Shown: in pieces, positions 16,203 to 24,986 of the stretch
Layout: each line of letters starts with the position of its first letter
Numbering within the stretch: the stretch's first letter is position 1
Assembly (NCBI RefSeq): GCF_000382425.1
Contig: NZ_KB908296.1
Coordinates: 62,001-126,000 of the forward strand
From: Empedobacter brevis NBRC 14943 = ATCC 43319
Lineage (GTDB): Bacteria; Bacteroidota; Bacteroidia; Flavobacteriales; Weeksellaceae
DNA length: 64,000 bases
Direction: 5' to 3'
Notes under the pieces: model-generated
The model's database searches: none
What the model was told of the DNA's origin: nothing
What the model saw: only the letters and a program-made list of their open reading frames with translations
Made by a program: the position numbers and the translations under genes

Positions 16203-17147
16203 ATGTTGGTTAATCTACTTGGCAAAAGGAATTTTTTTATACAGATTTTTATCATCATACTGTTTACGCTGTTTGGAGCAGCGAATTTTAACAGTATTGA
16301 CCTGAGTAATTTAGAAAAATTAGGAGCAATTCTTACACTTTTAACGATTGCTTTTGTGGGATACACAGATTATCGAAACGATTTAATCAGTACTTCTTCC
16401 TATTCGACATTTGTGTATATTTTATGGATCATGCCATTCATAGCCGGATTATCGGATTATCGGATTTCAGGAAGCTTACTGCTTATAACTTATGTTACAG
16501 CACAATTACTCTACTTTGAGTCAGAAAAAAACGATACATATAATGCCTTTGATATAGGTGTTTTTATGAGTTTTGCCATTTTACTGAATCCGCCGCTTAT
16601 TTTGTTAGGAGCTGTAGTGTTTACTTACTTTTTGACGCTAAGAGTTGTAGAGCCTAAAATTCCAATACTTGGAATCTTAGGATTTATTCTTCCAATATTA
16701 ATTGTTGCGCAGGTAAGTTTTCTACTTGACTACTATTTTATGTTAAACTTTTACAAAGAGCAATTGATGTTGAGAATGATACATTTCGAGTTAAAACAAT
16801 TGTTTTTAATTCCTGTAATTATCATTTTAATCTATTCGATTGTCAACCATTTCAAGAATATCAATAAACTGACTGCACAAAAGAAAAGAATCTTTTTATT
16901 GATGCATCTTATGTTCCTTGCAATTCTGATTACATATCTATTATATGGAGGTAATAATGACACTTACCTTGCTTTTTTAGGGTTTAGTATCATGATTATG
17001 CTAACAAGATTTTTTAGCGAAAGCAAACCAAAAATAGAATGGCTAAAAGAAGCACTTCTTTGGATTTTTATGATTTGCTTGCTAATCTATAATTTTTATG
17101 ATCGAATCCCTAGATTCTTCTCCTTGATTACTGAAGTAAGTTTTTAA
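16203..17147 (+). CDS. DUF6427 multi-spanning membrane protein
   Basis: A 314-residue inner-membrane protein with about nine predicted helices and no soluble domain. The start MLVNLLGKRNFFIQIF and the adjacent DUF6341 gene identify it as the flavobacterial DUF6427 family; the function is unknown. The helical pattern with short loops (LLNPPLILLGAVVFTYFLTL, HFKNINKLTAQKKR) faintly recalls polymerase-like membrane enzymes, but no motif supports this. Its last 66 bases are antisense to the end of the LpxH-like gene, so both C-termini are coded by the same DNA. Confidence 0.82.
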   Translation: MLVNLLGKRNFFIQIFIIILFTLFGAANFNSIDLSNLEKLGAILTLLTIAFVGYTDYRNDLISTSSYSTFVYILWIMPFIAGLSDYRISGSLLLITYVTAQLLYFESEKNDTYNAFDIGVFMSFAILLNPPLILLGAVVFTYFLTLRVVEPKIPILGILGFILPILIVAQVSFLLDYYFMLNFYKEQLMLRMIHFELKQLFLIPVIIILIYSIVNHFKNINKLTAQKKRIFLLMHLMFLAILITYLLYGGNNDTYLAFLGFSIMIMLTRFFSESKPKIEWLKEALLWIFMICLLIYNFYDRIPRFFSLITEVSF

Positions 17148-17909
17148 TTCGAATTTATTTCCATCAAAAGCACCATAGGTAAAATAGTTGATCCAATCAC
17201 CAAGGTTAATGTGCCGCGCTTTGCCTATGGCAATTTCCATTGGTAAATGACGGTGACCATAAACAAGGTAATCGTAATATTTTCGTTTCAATTGCTTGCG
17301 GCTGTACATGATAAGCCATTCGTTATCAATCCCAAGAAAATGAACATCTTCATCCCCCGAAATCATCTTATTTTTTCGGGAAACCGTAATGCCTAACCAC
17401 ATCGCTAAATCCGGATGCAACAGGTAAAAAAGAAATTGACAAATTTTGTTTGTAAAGACTTTTTTCATGCGTTTGTAACCATTGTCACCAGGTCCTTTTC
17501 CATCTCCATGAACAATAAAGAATTCTTTCCCATTGATGATAAAGTCTTGCTTATCCCGGAAAACAATAGCGTTAATCTGTTCTTCCAAATAATCTTTCAT
17601 CCATAAGTCATGATTTCCGACGAAGAAATAAATGGGAATACCACGATCCGAAATTTCAGCTAACTTTCCTAAAACACGAACAAAGCCTTTTGGAACGACA
17701 TGTTTATACTCAAACCAAAAATCGAATAAATCTCCAATCAGAAATAAAACACCACAATCGTCCTTTATTTCGTCAAGCCATTTTACAAACAGTTTTTCGC
17801 GTACTAAACTCTCTTTTTCATTCGGAGCGCCAAAATGATGATCCGATGAAAAATAGACTTTTTTATTCGCTTCTAACTGAATTGTTATTGGTTGTCCTCC
17901 GCTAACCAT
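17082..17909 (-). CDS. lpxH: UDP-2,3-diacylglucosamine diphosphatase (LpxH-like)
   Basis: A calcineurin-like metallophosphoesterase of 275 residues. It hydrolyses UDP-2,3-diacylglucosamine to lipid X and UMP in lipid A synthesis at the cytoplasmic face of the inner membrane. All metal-binding motifs are visible: SSDHHFG, IGDLFDFWFEY, VGNHDLWM, VHGDG and VYGHRHLP. It is slightly longer than the E. coli enzyme (about 240). The start at ATG 17909 overlaps queD by 25 bases, so the two are cotranscribed. The 3' end overlaps the convergent DUF6427 gene by 66 bases. A Bacteroidota LpxH/LpxI-type role is inferred from the motifs. Confidence 0.88.
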   Translation of the reverse strand: MVSGGQPITIQLEANKKVYFSSDHHFGAPNEKESLVREKLFVKWLDEIKDDCGVLFLIGDLFDFWFEYKHVVPKGFVRVLGKLAEISDRGIPIYFFVGNHDLWMKDYLEEQINAIVFRDKQDFIINGKEFFIVHGDGKGPGDNGYKRMKKVFTNKICQFLFYLLHPDLAMWLGITVSRKNKMISGDEDVHFLGIDNEWLIMYSRKQLKRKYYDYLVYGHRHLPMEIAIGKARHINLGDWINYFTYGAFDGNKFELKTYFSNQGEESRDSIIKIID

Positions 17910-18337
17910 TCTGCGTAAGAGTTTTCAGTTTCATGTAATTTCAAAGCGACCAAATCGATATTCTTTGGTAAAAGCGGCTTTATTTTCTCCACAATCCACA
18001 AAATCATATTTTCAGCAGATGGTTGATAATCAGTAAAGACAACATTGTGTCCTTCTGCTAATAACTTTTCTCCTAAACTTTTGTGCGGAGAGTTCTCGTT
18101 CAATAAAATGGCATGATCAAAAAGATGAACAATTTCCTTGTTCACAATTTTCTTTAAATCTCCAAAATCCATCACCATTCCAAGTTTAACATCGTTTGGA
18201 TCTTCTGATGGAACACCTTTTACTGTTACAAATAATTTGTACGAATGCCCATGTATATTTTTACACTTCCCGTCATAACCATGCAAAGCATGTGCAGTTT
18301 CAAACGTAAAAGCTTTTGTAAGTCGAATGATTTTCAT
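17885..18337 (-). CDS. queD: 6-carboxytetrahydropterin synthase
   Basis: A 150-residue enzyme of the PTPS/QueD family that converts dihydroneopterin triphosphate to 6-carboxy-tetrahydropterin, the first committed step to queuosine and 7-deazaguanines. Zinc ligands His16, His29 and His31 (AHALHGYDGKCKNIHGHSY) and catalytic Cys25 are present, as are the Asp-His pair in HLFDHAILL and the C-terminal Glu of LHETENSYAEW. Length is typical. It leads an operon with the LpxH-like gene. A TACCTTTG box lies upstream, abutting the divergent comF start. Confidence 0.93.
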   Translation of the reverse strand: MKIIRLTKAFTFETAHALHGYDGKCKNIHGHSYKLFVTVKGVPSEDPNDVKLGMVMDFGDLKKIVNKEIVHLFDHAILLNENSPHKSLGEKLLAEGHNVVFTDYQPSAENMILWIVEKIKPLLPKNIDLVALKLHETENSYAEWLAEDNQ

Positions 18338-18363
18338 TAAATTTAATACTAAACTTTAATTTG

Positions 18364-18371
18364 CAAAGGTA
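18364..18371 (-). promoter_or_regulatory. Candidate -7 box (TACCTTTG) of the queD operon
   Basis: The minus strand reads TACCTTTG, a full match to TAnnTTTG, 26 bases before the queD ATG. Its last base touches the comF ATG at 18372, so the -33 region of this promoter would lie inside comF. Confidence 0.45.
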
Positions 18372-19037
18372 ATGGAAATCAAAACAATCGTAAATTCTTT
18401 GATTGATTTATTTTTTCCGATGCGGTGTTTGAATTGTCAAAACATTATTCAACCTTCGCAGTTTCTGTGTGTTTCATGTTCAACCAAACTCGTTTTGACT
18501 CATTGGGAATTTGATCAAAACAATATGGCTTACACCAAATTGAGAAATCATTGCCGGGTAGAACAAGTTTTTTCTTTGTTAGAATTTAAACATTACAATA
18601 CAACGCCAGCCATTTTACATGAGATGAAATACAGAAATCGTCCTGAGATTGGAATTGATTTAGCACAACTCATCACGTTTGATTTGAGAGAATACGATGG
18701 CATCATTCCTATTCCCCTTCATCCTAAACGCTTGAAAACAAGAGGGTACAATCAAGTAGAAGGTTTTGCACGTCAATTGGCAGAAATCAATCAAATCAAT
18801 TATTTTTCAGATGGATTAATCCGGACAAAATACCATTCTTCACAGGTAAACGAAGATAAAACTCACCGGTTAAATAACTTGAAAAACGCATTTGAAATCA
18901 ATTCCAATTTGCAGCCTGGACATTATATTTTGGTAGATGACGTTTTGACGACTGGGGCAACAATTGCTTCTGCTGTTAAAAAGTTTAATCTTTCTGATAA
19001 TTTTAAGATAAGTGTAATTACCATTACTTGTGCTTAA
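18372..19037 (+). CDS. comF: ComF family phosphoribosyltransferase-like protein
   Basis: A 221-residue ComF-family protein, linked to DNA uptake in competent bacteria and widespread elsewhere with an uncertain role. The N-terminal zinc-ribbon-like part has two Cys pairs (CLNCQ and CVSC). The C-terminal type I phosphoribosyltransferase domain has PLHPKRLKTRGYNQ and the PRPP-binding loop ILVDDVLTTGATIAS. Divergent from queD with 34 bases between starts; the lipoprotein gene follows after 27 bases, likely in one transcript. Confidence 0.92.
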   Translation: MEIKTIVNSLIDLFFPMRCLNCQNIIQPSQFLCVSCSTKLVLTHWEFDQNNMAYTKLRNHCRVEQVFSLLEFKHYNTTPAILHEMKYRNRPEIGIDLAQLITFDLREYDGIIPIPLHPKRLKTRGYNQVEGFARQLAEINQINYFSDGLIRTKYHSSQVNEDKTHRLNNLKNAFEINSNLQPGHYILVDDVLTTGATIASAVKKFNLSDNFKISVITITCA

Positions 19038-19064
19038 TAACAAGCTTTTTCTTAACTTGCGCCC

Positions 19065-20822
19065 ATGAATAAGACGACACGTTTTTCGCTTTTGATGTTA
19101 ACCATTTTACTGGTTATTTCTTGTGCAAGACAGGGTTCACCTACAGGCGGACCTAAAGATGAAACTCCTCCGGTTTTTATAAAAGCTAATCCGGACACCT
19201 TGGCAACAAATGTGGATGTCAATCTGCAAGAGGTGACAATAACTTTTGACGAGTATATTCTTTTGAAAGAGTATAGCAAAAATGTGGTTGTTTCACCATC
19301 ATTTCAAATACCGCCAATTGTAACTCCGCAAGCATTGGCAAAGAAAAATATTTCGATAAAATTTCAAGAACCTTTGTTACCAAATACAACTTACAGTTTC
19401 AATTTTGGTGATGCGATTCAAGATTTTAATGAAAATAATAAACTTTCGAATTTTCAGTATGTTTTTTCTACAGGGAGTTTTATTGATTCTTTGAAGGTTA
19501 CGGGGCGTGTAAATTCGTCTTATGATTTCAAGTTACCTGAAAAAATATTGGTCGGGCTATATAAAGTAGATAGTACTTATAAAGACAGTGTTATTCTACA
19601 AAAAAAACCTTATTACATTGCGCGTGTTAATGATAAAGGCGAGTACCAGTTAAATTATCTGGCAGCAGGAAAATATAAGTTAATTGCATTTGAAGACAAA
19701 GTAGAAAATGTGATGTATGATTATGGGAAAGAACGCTTGGCTTTTCATAATGAACCGATTGAAGTGAAAAAAAATCAGGAAATTAACCTTAATTTATTTA
19801 ATCAAAAACCAGCTTATCGTAAACCGGAAGCTAGTTTTAAACAACAAGGTCTGATTGTTTTCAAAATTGCAGGAGCGACTGATGATGTATCGATAACATC
19901 CGTAACAAAAGAATTTAAAACAGCTTATATACAAAAGTTTCCAAAACAAGATTCGATTAATTTTTGGTTCAATCCAAAGGTTGACACAATTTCAGGAAGA
20001 AGTGCCAAGCTGAATTTTAACGTTCAACATAAAGATCAAGTCGATGAAGTAAGTGCCTTGTATACGAAATCAAATACAGAGCGTAAATTGGAGTTTAAAC
20101 CGTTGAATGATCAAAAATTAGCACCGAATAAAGATTTTCAAATTCAAGCAAATGCTCCAATTCAAGCCGTTGATGTTTCTAAAATTCATGTATTTAAGGA
20201 TTCTGTTTCAATTCCTTTCAAAGTTTCAATCGATTCGATAACAGCTCAACGCTTAAGCTTTGTATTTGATAAAAATCTGGATGAAAAATTTGAAGTGAAT
20301 ATGTACCCAAATGCAGTAACAGATGTTTTAGGGGAAAAAAATGATACGCTTGCCTATCCGATAAAAATGGGAACTCGCGGAGATTTTGGACATTTGAAAT
20401 TAACGGTTCAAAATGCACCGAATAAACCCTTCATTTTACAATTTTTGAAAACGGATAAAGATTATACTGTAATTGAAGAATTATATAATCCTGCCAACAA
20501 AAATTATTTCGAATTCAATTTTATTGAGCCGGGAGAATATTTATTTAGGCTACTGGTTGATGAAAATGAGAATGGTAAATGGGATACGGGTGATTATTTA
20601 TCAGGGAAACAACCGGAACCAATTTATCTGTATCCGGAACCAATTAAGATACGCGCGATGTGGAGTGCAGAGGAAACATGGGTATTAGGAGAAGCAAACC
20701 AACCTGTTTCGCTGCCAAATGACGCTGCCGATTCGGATAAAAACAGAATTAAGAAAGGACAACTGAAAGAAGGAGAAGAGTCTAGTCGTTCAAAAACAGA
20801 AAATAAGAAATCAGAGGAATAA
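19065..20822 (+). CDS. Ig-like (Big_5) domain lipoprotein
   Basis: A 585-residue surface or periplasmic lipoprotein. The lipobox is LVISC (Cys20) followed by ARQGSPTGGPKDETPP, the typical start of Bacteroidota proteins with a bacterial Ig-like domain (Big_5). Residues about 35-140 form this domain (TITFDEYILLKEYSKNVVVS). Later parts have beta-rich repeats and a segment DENENGKWDTGDYL, a Ca-binding-like loop. The C-terminus is charged and Lys/Glu-rich. Function is not known. It probably shares a transcript with comF and ends at a terminator overlapping its stop. Confidence 0.87.
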   Translation: MNKTTRFSLLMLTILLVISCARQGSPTGGPKDETPPVFIKANPDTLATNVDVNLQEVTITFDEYILLKEYSKNVVVSPSFQIPPIVTPQALAKKNISIKFQEPLLPNTTYSFNFGDAIQDFNENNKLSNFQYVFSTGSFIDSLKVTGRVNSSYDFKLPEKILVGLYKVDSTYKDSVILQKKPYYIARVNDKGEYQLNYLAAGKYKLIAFEDKVENVMYDYGKERLAFHNEPIEVKKNQEINLNLFNQKPAYRKPEASFKQQGLIVFKIAGATDDVSITSVTKEFKTAYIQKFPKQDSINFWFNPKVDTISGRSAKLNFNVQHKDQVDEVSALYTKSNTERKLEFKPLNDQKLAPNKDFQIQANAPIQAVDVSKIHVFKDSVSIPFKVSIDSITAQRLSFVFDKNLDEKFEVNMYPNAVTDVLGEKNDTLAYPIKMGTRGDFGHLKLTVQNAPNKPFILQFLKTDKDYTVIEELYNPANKNYFEFNFIEPGEYLFRLLVDENENGKWDTGDYLSGKQPEPIYLYPEPIKIRAMWSAEETWVLGEANQPVSLPNDAADSDKNRIKKGQLKEGEESSRSKTENKKSEE

Positions 20823-20839
20823 GTTGCTCTGATTTTTTT
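20808..20839 (+). terminator. Rho-independent terminator
   Basis: A nine-base stem AAATCAGAG/CTCTGATTT (20808-20816 with 20827-20835) is followed by a T run. The stop codon of the lipoprotein gene (20820-20822) lies in the loop. Confidence 0.7.
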
Positions 20840-20902
20840 GTTTTATCAACTCGCAAATCTTTATATCAGGCTGAAATTAATTATGCTATTAGTACATAAA
20901 AA

Positions 20903-21310
20903 TTAAACTTCTGGAGCCAAATAGATAAAAGGAGAAATCGGAATATTTCTTAAAATAGAATAAACCAAAAGGAAGATCAGAAAATTGCGCGCAAAATTTG
21001 CAGGAAGATGTAGTTTACCTGTCATTGTATTTCCTAAAAAGATATTTCCAATGATCGAATAATAGAGTTGTGCACAAATGTAAAGTGCAAAAGGAAGCAA
21101 AAGATTGTACCGTAATGATTGCAGAATATGCCCGTGTACAAGTAAAGAAAATGCCCGTTGTCCTCCGCAACCGGGGCACCACAAGCCCGTTAATTCATGA
21201 AACATACATTTGATAGAAAACGGACTTTGGTTGCTGTAATAACTGTAAAAATATACAATAACCAAAAGAGGTGCTAATGTGGCTAAACCATAAACCAAAA
21301 TCCGTTTCAT
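20903..21310 (-). CDS. DUF2752 membrane protein
   Basis: A 135-residue membrane protein of the DUF2752 family. The diagnostic segment FHELTGLWCPGCGGQRAFSL (CPGCGGxRA) is intact, followed by two or three helices. The function is unknown; the paired cysteines suggest a metal or redox site. It follows the CCC-motif/dispanin-like gene after nine bases, and this pair is recurrent in Flavobacteriia, so the two probably work together in the inner membrane. The start is ATG at 21310. Confidence 0.88.
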   Translation of the reverse strand: MKRILVYGLATLAPLLVIVYFYSYYSNQSPFSIKCMFHELTGLWCPGCGGQRAFSLLVHGHILQSLRYNLLLPFALYICAQLYYSIIGNIFLGNTMTGKLHLPANFARNFLIFLLVYSILRNIPISPFIYLAPEV

Positions 21311-21319
21311 CTTTTTATT

Positions 21320-21709
21320 TTAGTCATCAATACTTCCTCCGCCAGAACTTTCTAAAATACTTTTATATTGTTCCATGTAGGCATCCATTCCTCCTGTAAC
21401 TAACATCACAACATTAATAATAACACCTAATACTCCTAAACCAACAGCAATATAAGCTAGAATTTTAGAGTTTTTTGCGGCTTGTTCCGCACCTGTGTAA
21501 TCACCAATAGTATGCTTTGTATTGACCTGATTTGCAAAAACAATAGCAACAATCCCAACAATGGTTCCTACACAACAAGGAGAGCAAAGACCTAAAACAG
21601 TTCCTATAATGGCCAAAACAAGGTTGTTTTCCGGTTTTGGTTTTATTTCTTCGAAAGAAGATTGTGGGGGTTGGTTATAATCTAAATTTGATTGGTTTGA
21701 ATAATCCAT
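21320..21709 (-). CDS. CCC-motif membrane protein (CD225/dispanin-like)
   Basis: A 129-residue protein with a Pro/Gln-rich N-terminal tail and two hydrophobic helices. The first helix holds LGLCSPCCVGTIVGIVAIVF; then comes a loop NQVNTKHTIGDYTGAEQAA and a second helix. This is the layout of CD225/dispanin proteins, annotated in flavobacteria as CCC-motif membrane proteins. The role is unknown. First gene of a two-gene unit with the DUF2752 protein. Confidence 0.85.
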   Translation of the reverse strand: MDYSNQSNLDYNQPPQSSFEEIKPKPENNLVLAIIGTVLGLCSPCCVGTIVGIVAIVFANQVNTKHTIGDYTGAEQAAKNSKILAYIAVGLGVLGVIINVVMLVTGGMDAYMEQYKSILESSGGGSIDD

Positions 21710-21787
21710 AATAATGTTTTTTAGTTTTCAAATAAAAGTATAAAAAAATACGTATTAATTGATCTGTTGAACAAATATTTAATACTC

Positions 21788-23152
21788 TTATTGAAATAAC
21801 ATTCGATACAAATCTTCCACCTTTGAAATACGAACAATTCTAATTCCGTAATCCGTATCCTTTATTTTGTTGTATTTTGAAATGAAAATAGCATCAAAAC
21901 CTAATTTTTCGGCTTCTGTAATTCGCTGCTCAACACGGTTAACAGCCCTGATCTCTCCACTCAAACCTACTTCACCGGCAAAACAGCAATTATCGGGAAC
22001 AGCAGAATCTTCACTCGAAGAAAGAATTGCAGCGATTACAGCTAAATCAATTGCAGGATCATCTACACGGATTCCTCCGGTAATATTCAGGAAAACATCT
22101 TTCATGTTTAACCGAAAACCTGCCCGCTTCTCCAAAACAGCCAGTAGCATATTCAGCCGTTTTGCATCAAATCCTGTTGCGGTACGTTGTGGAGTTCCGT
22201 AAACAGCTGTAGAAACCAATGCCTGAATTTCAATTAACATTGGACGAACACCTTCGAGAGTTGCTGCAATTGCATTTCCGCTTAGCAATTCATCTTTTTT
22301 AGTGATTAATACTTCGGACGGATTGGTAACTTCTCTCAATCCTGCACCTTGCATTTCATAAATTCCAATTTCTGCAGTCGAACCAAATCGGTTTTTGTTC
22401 GCTCTCAAAATACGGTAAATATGATTGCGATCTCCTTCAAATTGCAACACAACATCCACCATATGTTCCAAAATTTTTGGTCCTGCAATGACACCTTCCT
22501 TCGTAATATGACCAATTAGAATAATCGGCGTATTGGTTTCTTTTGCATATTGAATTAATTCAAAAGTTGTTTCACGGATCTGAGAAATACTTCCTGGAGA
22601 CGATTCAACATAAGAAGTTTGAAGCGTTTGTACCGAGTCGACAACAATGAGCTGAGGTTGAATTTCTTTGGCGTGAGCAAAAATTTTCTGTGTATTGGTT
22701 TCAGGTAAAATAAAACATTGATCTGATTCTATTCCAATTCGCTCCGCACGAAGCTTTACTTGAGAAACAGATTCTTCCCCGGAAACATATAAGATTTTAA
22801 TCGTATCTAATTTTAAGGCAACTTGCAACATTAACGTCGATTTTCCAACACCTGGTTCACCACCAACCAAAATCACCGATCCAGGAACAATTCCGCCGCC
22901 TAAAACTCTGTCTAATTCTTGGTTTTTTGTCGAAATTCTAATTTCTCCCAACGGATTTATTTCGCGAATATTCAGTGCAAAAGTTTTCTCTTTTTTGTCC
23001 GATTTTTCTTTCCACGATTTTTTTTCGTCGCCTTTGTCCACAATTTCTTCCACAATGGTATTCCATTCGCCACAACTTTTGCATTGTCCCATCCATTGAG
23101 AGGTTTGCGTGCCACAGTTTTGGCAGAAATAGGTCGTTTTTGTTTTAGCCAT
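21788..23152 (-). CDS. radA: DNA repair protein RadA
   Basis: A 454-residue RecA-like ATPase that drives branch migration during recombination repair. The N-terminal zinc finger is complete (Cys10, Cys13, Cys24, Cys27). The ATPase core has Walker A GGEPGVGKST, Walker B LIVVDSVQ and the RadA-specific KNRFG motif (RANKNRFGSTAEIG). The C-terminal Lon-protease-like domain contains GGIRVDDPAIDLAVIAA and GEVGLSGEIRAV. The frame extends to a TTG at 23170, but ATG at 23152 gives the standard N-terminus and is chosen. A TAAATTTG box lies directly upstream on the minus strand. Confidence 0.96.
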   Translation of the reverse strand: MAKTKTTYFCQNCGTQTSQWMGQCKSCGEWNTIVEEIVDKGDEKKSWKEKSDKKEKTFALNIREINPLGEIRISTKNQELDRVLGGGIVPGSVILVGGEPGVGKSTLMLQVALKLDTIKILYVSGEESVSQVKLRAERIGIESDQCFILPETNTQKIFAHAKEIQPQLIVVDSVQTLQTSYVESSPGSISQIRETTFELIQYAKETNTPIILIGHITKEGVIAGPKILEHMVDVVLQFEGDRNHIYRILRANKNRFGSTAEIGIYEMQGAGLREVTNPSEVLITKKDELLSGNAIAATLEGVRPMLIEIQALVSTAVYGTPQRTATGFDAKRLNMLLAVLEKRAGFRLNMKDVFLNITGGIRVDDPAIDLAVIAAILSSSEDSAVPDNCCFAGEVGLSGEIRAVNRVEQRITEAEKLGFDAIFISKYNKIKDTDYGIRIVRISKVEDLYRMLFQ

Positions 23153-23349
23153 AGTTTCAAATTTAGACAAAAATAATGTTTTATCGCGACAAGATATGGA
23201 GCTATAAGTGTGAAAAATTTTAATACAACAACTAAAAAACGTTAATTATAAAATGGTTTTTTAACAAATAATAAACTTTAGATAAAGTTGAGTTAAATAT
23301 TGATTTTTAATTCATTTCTCTATTATTTTTAAATCAGATTAGAAGGCTG

Positions 23350-24141
23350 ATGAAAAGAATTTTACTTTTTAGTTTATTTTTTATTTTAACGATTTCGATA
23401 CATGCACAATCAATCCTAATTTCGGGTAAGATTATAGTGGATGATGCGGAAGAAATCATAGATTTGAATGGAGCAACGATAGAAAATTTAAACACTCATG
23501 CGAAGACAGTAGCAACTACTAGCGGACTTTTCTCGATAAAAGTTCATCTAAATGATGAGTTGTTGGTAAAGCATAGCGGGATTCAAGAAAGAAGATTGAA
23601 TGTTTCTGAAACGATGCTTCGTAAAGGTTTTATAACGATTCATGTGAATGAGGAGATAATAGAGTTGGCCGAAGCGAATATTCAGAAGCTAAATAGAGAT
23701 CTGCTCAAAAATTTAGGAAAAAACAAATCGTTTCAAGAAAGAATAAATGATGAAATGGGTATAAGTTCTTCGGAGTTTAAAGCACAATTAAATCTGAAGC
23801 GAGAAGAAGAGAAAGTGAATCGAACGATCAAACAAGTAGGAGGTGTTAGTGTAATAGGCTTGATTGGGTTGCTTACAAAATCGCATAAAAAAATAAAGAA
23901 TACTATTCCGGAAAAGAAAATAAAAGAAGAACAACTAGCTGCTCTTCATCAATTTTATACAACATATTATTTTGTACATGATTTAAAAATTCCGGAAGGA
24001 AAGATCACTGAATTTTTAGATTATTGTTATTCGAATTTTAATTTTTCTAAGTTGTTAGAAGAAAACAATTATGATGAAATTCTTTTTATACTAGAAGAAC
24101 AAGCGCCAGGATATCGTTCAAAAATAAAAGAAAATGAATAG
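23350..24141 (+). CDS. Secreted protein with carboxypeptidase-regulatory-like domain, tandem copy 1
   Basis: A 263-residue exported protein with a signal peptide ending near IHAQ. Residues about 25-100 form a CarboxypepD_reg-like beta sandwich (ILISGKIIVDDAEEIIDLNG, then TVATTSGLFSIKVHLNDEL), as in many Bacteroidota envelope proteins. The rest is helical and charged, ending IPEGKITEFLDYCYSNFNFS and ILEEQAPGYRSK. It overlaps the next gene by 8 bases and is its paralogue, so this is a tandem duplication. It probably sits in the periplasm or outer membrane; the function is unknown. The 197 bases before it hold no other gene that I can see. Confidence 0.82.
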   Translation: MKRILLFSLFFILTISIHAQSILISGKIIVDDAEEIIDLNGATIENLNTHAKTVATTSGLFSIKVHLNDELLVKHSGIQERRLNVSETMLRKGFITIHVNEEIIELAEANIQKLNRDLLKNLGKNKSFQERINDEMGISSSEFKAQLNLKREEEKVNRTIKQVGGVSVIGLIGLLTKSHKKIKNTIPEKKIKEEQLAALHQFYTTYYFVHDLKIPEGKITEFLDYCYSNFNFSKLLEENNYDEILFILEEQAPGYRSKIKENE

Positions 24142-24904
24142 AACTCTTTACACAATAATAATTGCTTTGATCAGTGTTTTTACATTTGCTCAAACGACTT
24201 TGATTACAGGAAAGGTTGTAATTGATGACGGAGTGATTGGACAAGATGCTGTTGACCGTATTATGATTACCAATGAGATGACAAATGCCAAAACATTTAC
24301 CAATGACAGAGGGATGTTTTCGATTAAAGCCTCTGTAGGAGATGAATTGGTTTTTACACATGATTTTTACAAAGAAAGGTCATTGAAAATAACAGCTGAT
24401 ATCTTAACAAAAGGGATGATTACCGTTCATTTGAATATTGAAACAATTGAATTAACTGAAGCGAGAATAAATACGTTAAACAAAGATTGGAAAAAGAATG
24501 TAAAAGTTGAAAAGACCTCAGTTACAAAATTGTACGAAGGGTTGGGGCTTAATCCAAATATGCAATATCATAAGGTTAATCCTAATGCATCATCCATGCT
24601 AAATAGTAATGGATTGATGGATCCGACACAATGGATCTCTATCATTACAGGACAAAAGAAAAAAGCAAAACAACAAGATCTGTATTTTAAAAGGGTAGAT
24701 AAAATAAAAAGTTTAGAAAATTATTTTACCCGCAATTATTTTATCGACAACCTTGAAATTCCGGAAGGGAAAGTTACAGACTTTGTGACATATTGTTATA
24801 GTAATTTCGAATTGGAGAAACTTGTAAAGGAAAATAGATACGACAAAATAACAGAAATATTAGAAGAACAAGCGCCTAAATATTTAGGAATGATAACGAA
24901 ATAG
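24134..24904 (+). CDS. Secreted protein with carboxypeptidase-regulatory-like domain, tandem copy 2
   Basis: A 256-residue exported paralogue of the gene before. Signal peptide MNRTLYTIIIALISVFTFAQ, then a beta domain TLITGKVVIDDGVIGQDAVD followed by NDRGMFSIKASVGDELVF. The helical C-terminal part has IPEGKVTDFVTYCYSNFELE and ILEEQAPKYL, aligning with copy 1. The middle region (residues about 125-180) differs between the copies. The ATG overlaps the stop region of copy 1 by 8 bases, so translation is coupled. Function not known. Confidence 0.82.
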   Translation: MNRTLYTIIIALISVFTFAQTTLITGKVVIDDGVIGQDAVDRIMITNEMTNAKTFTNDRGMFSIKASVGDELVFTHDFYKERSLKITADILTKGMITVHLNIETIELTEARINTLNKDWKKNVKVEKTSVTKLYEGLGLNPNMQYHKVNPNASSMLNSNGLMDPTQWISIITGQKKKAKQQDLYFKRVDKIKSLENYFTRNYFIDNLEIPEGKVTDFVTYCYSNFELEKLVKENRYDKITEILEEQAPKYLGMITK

Positions 24905-24986
24905 GTTTCTTATAAAATAAATCTTTGCAGATCAATAAAATGATGTAACAGAAAATTTACGGATGAATGAATTCGAATAAATGGAG

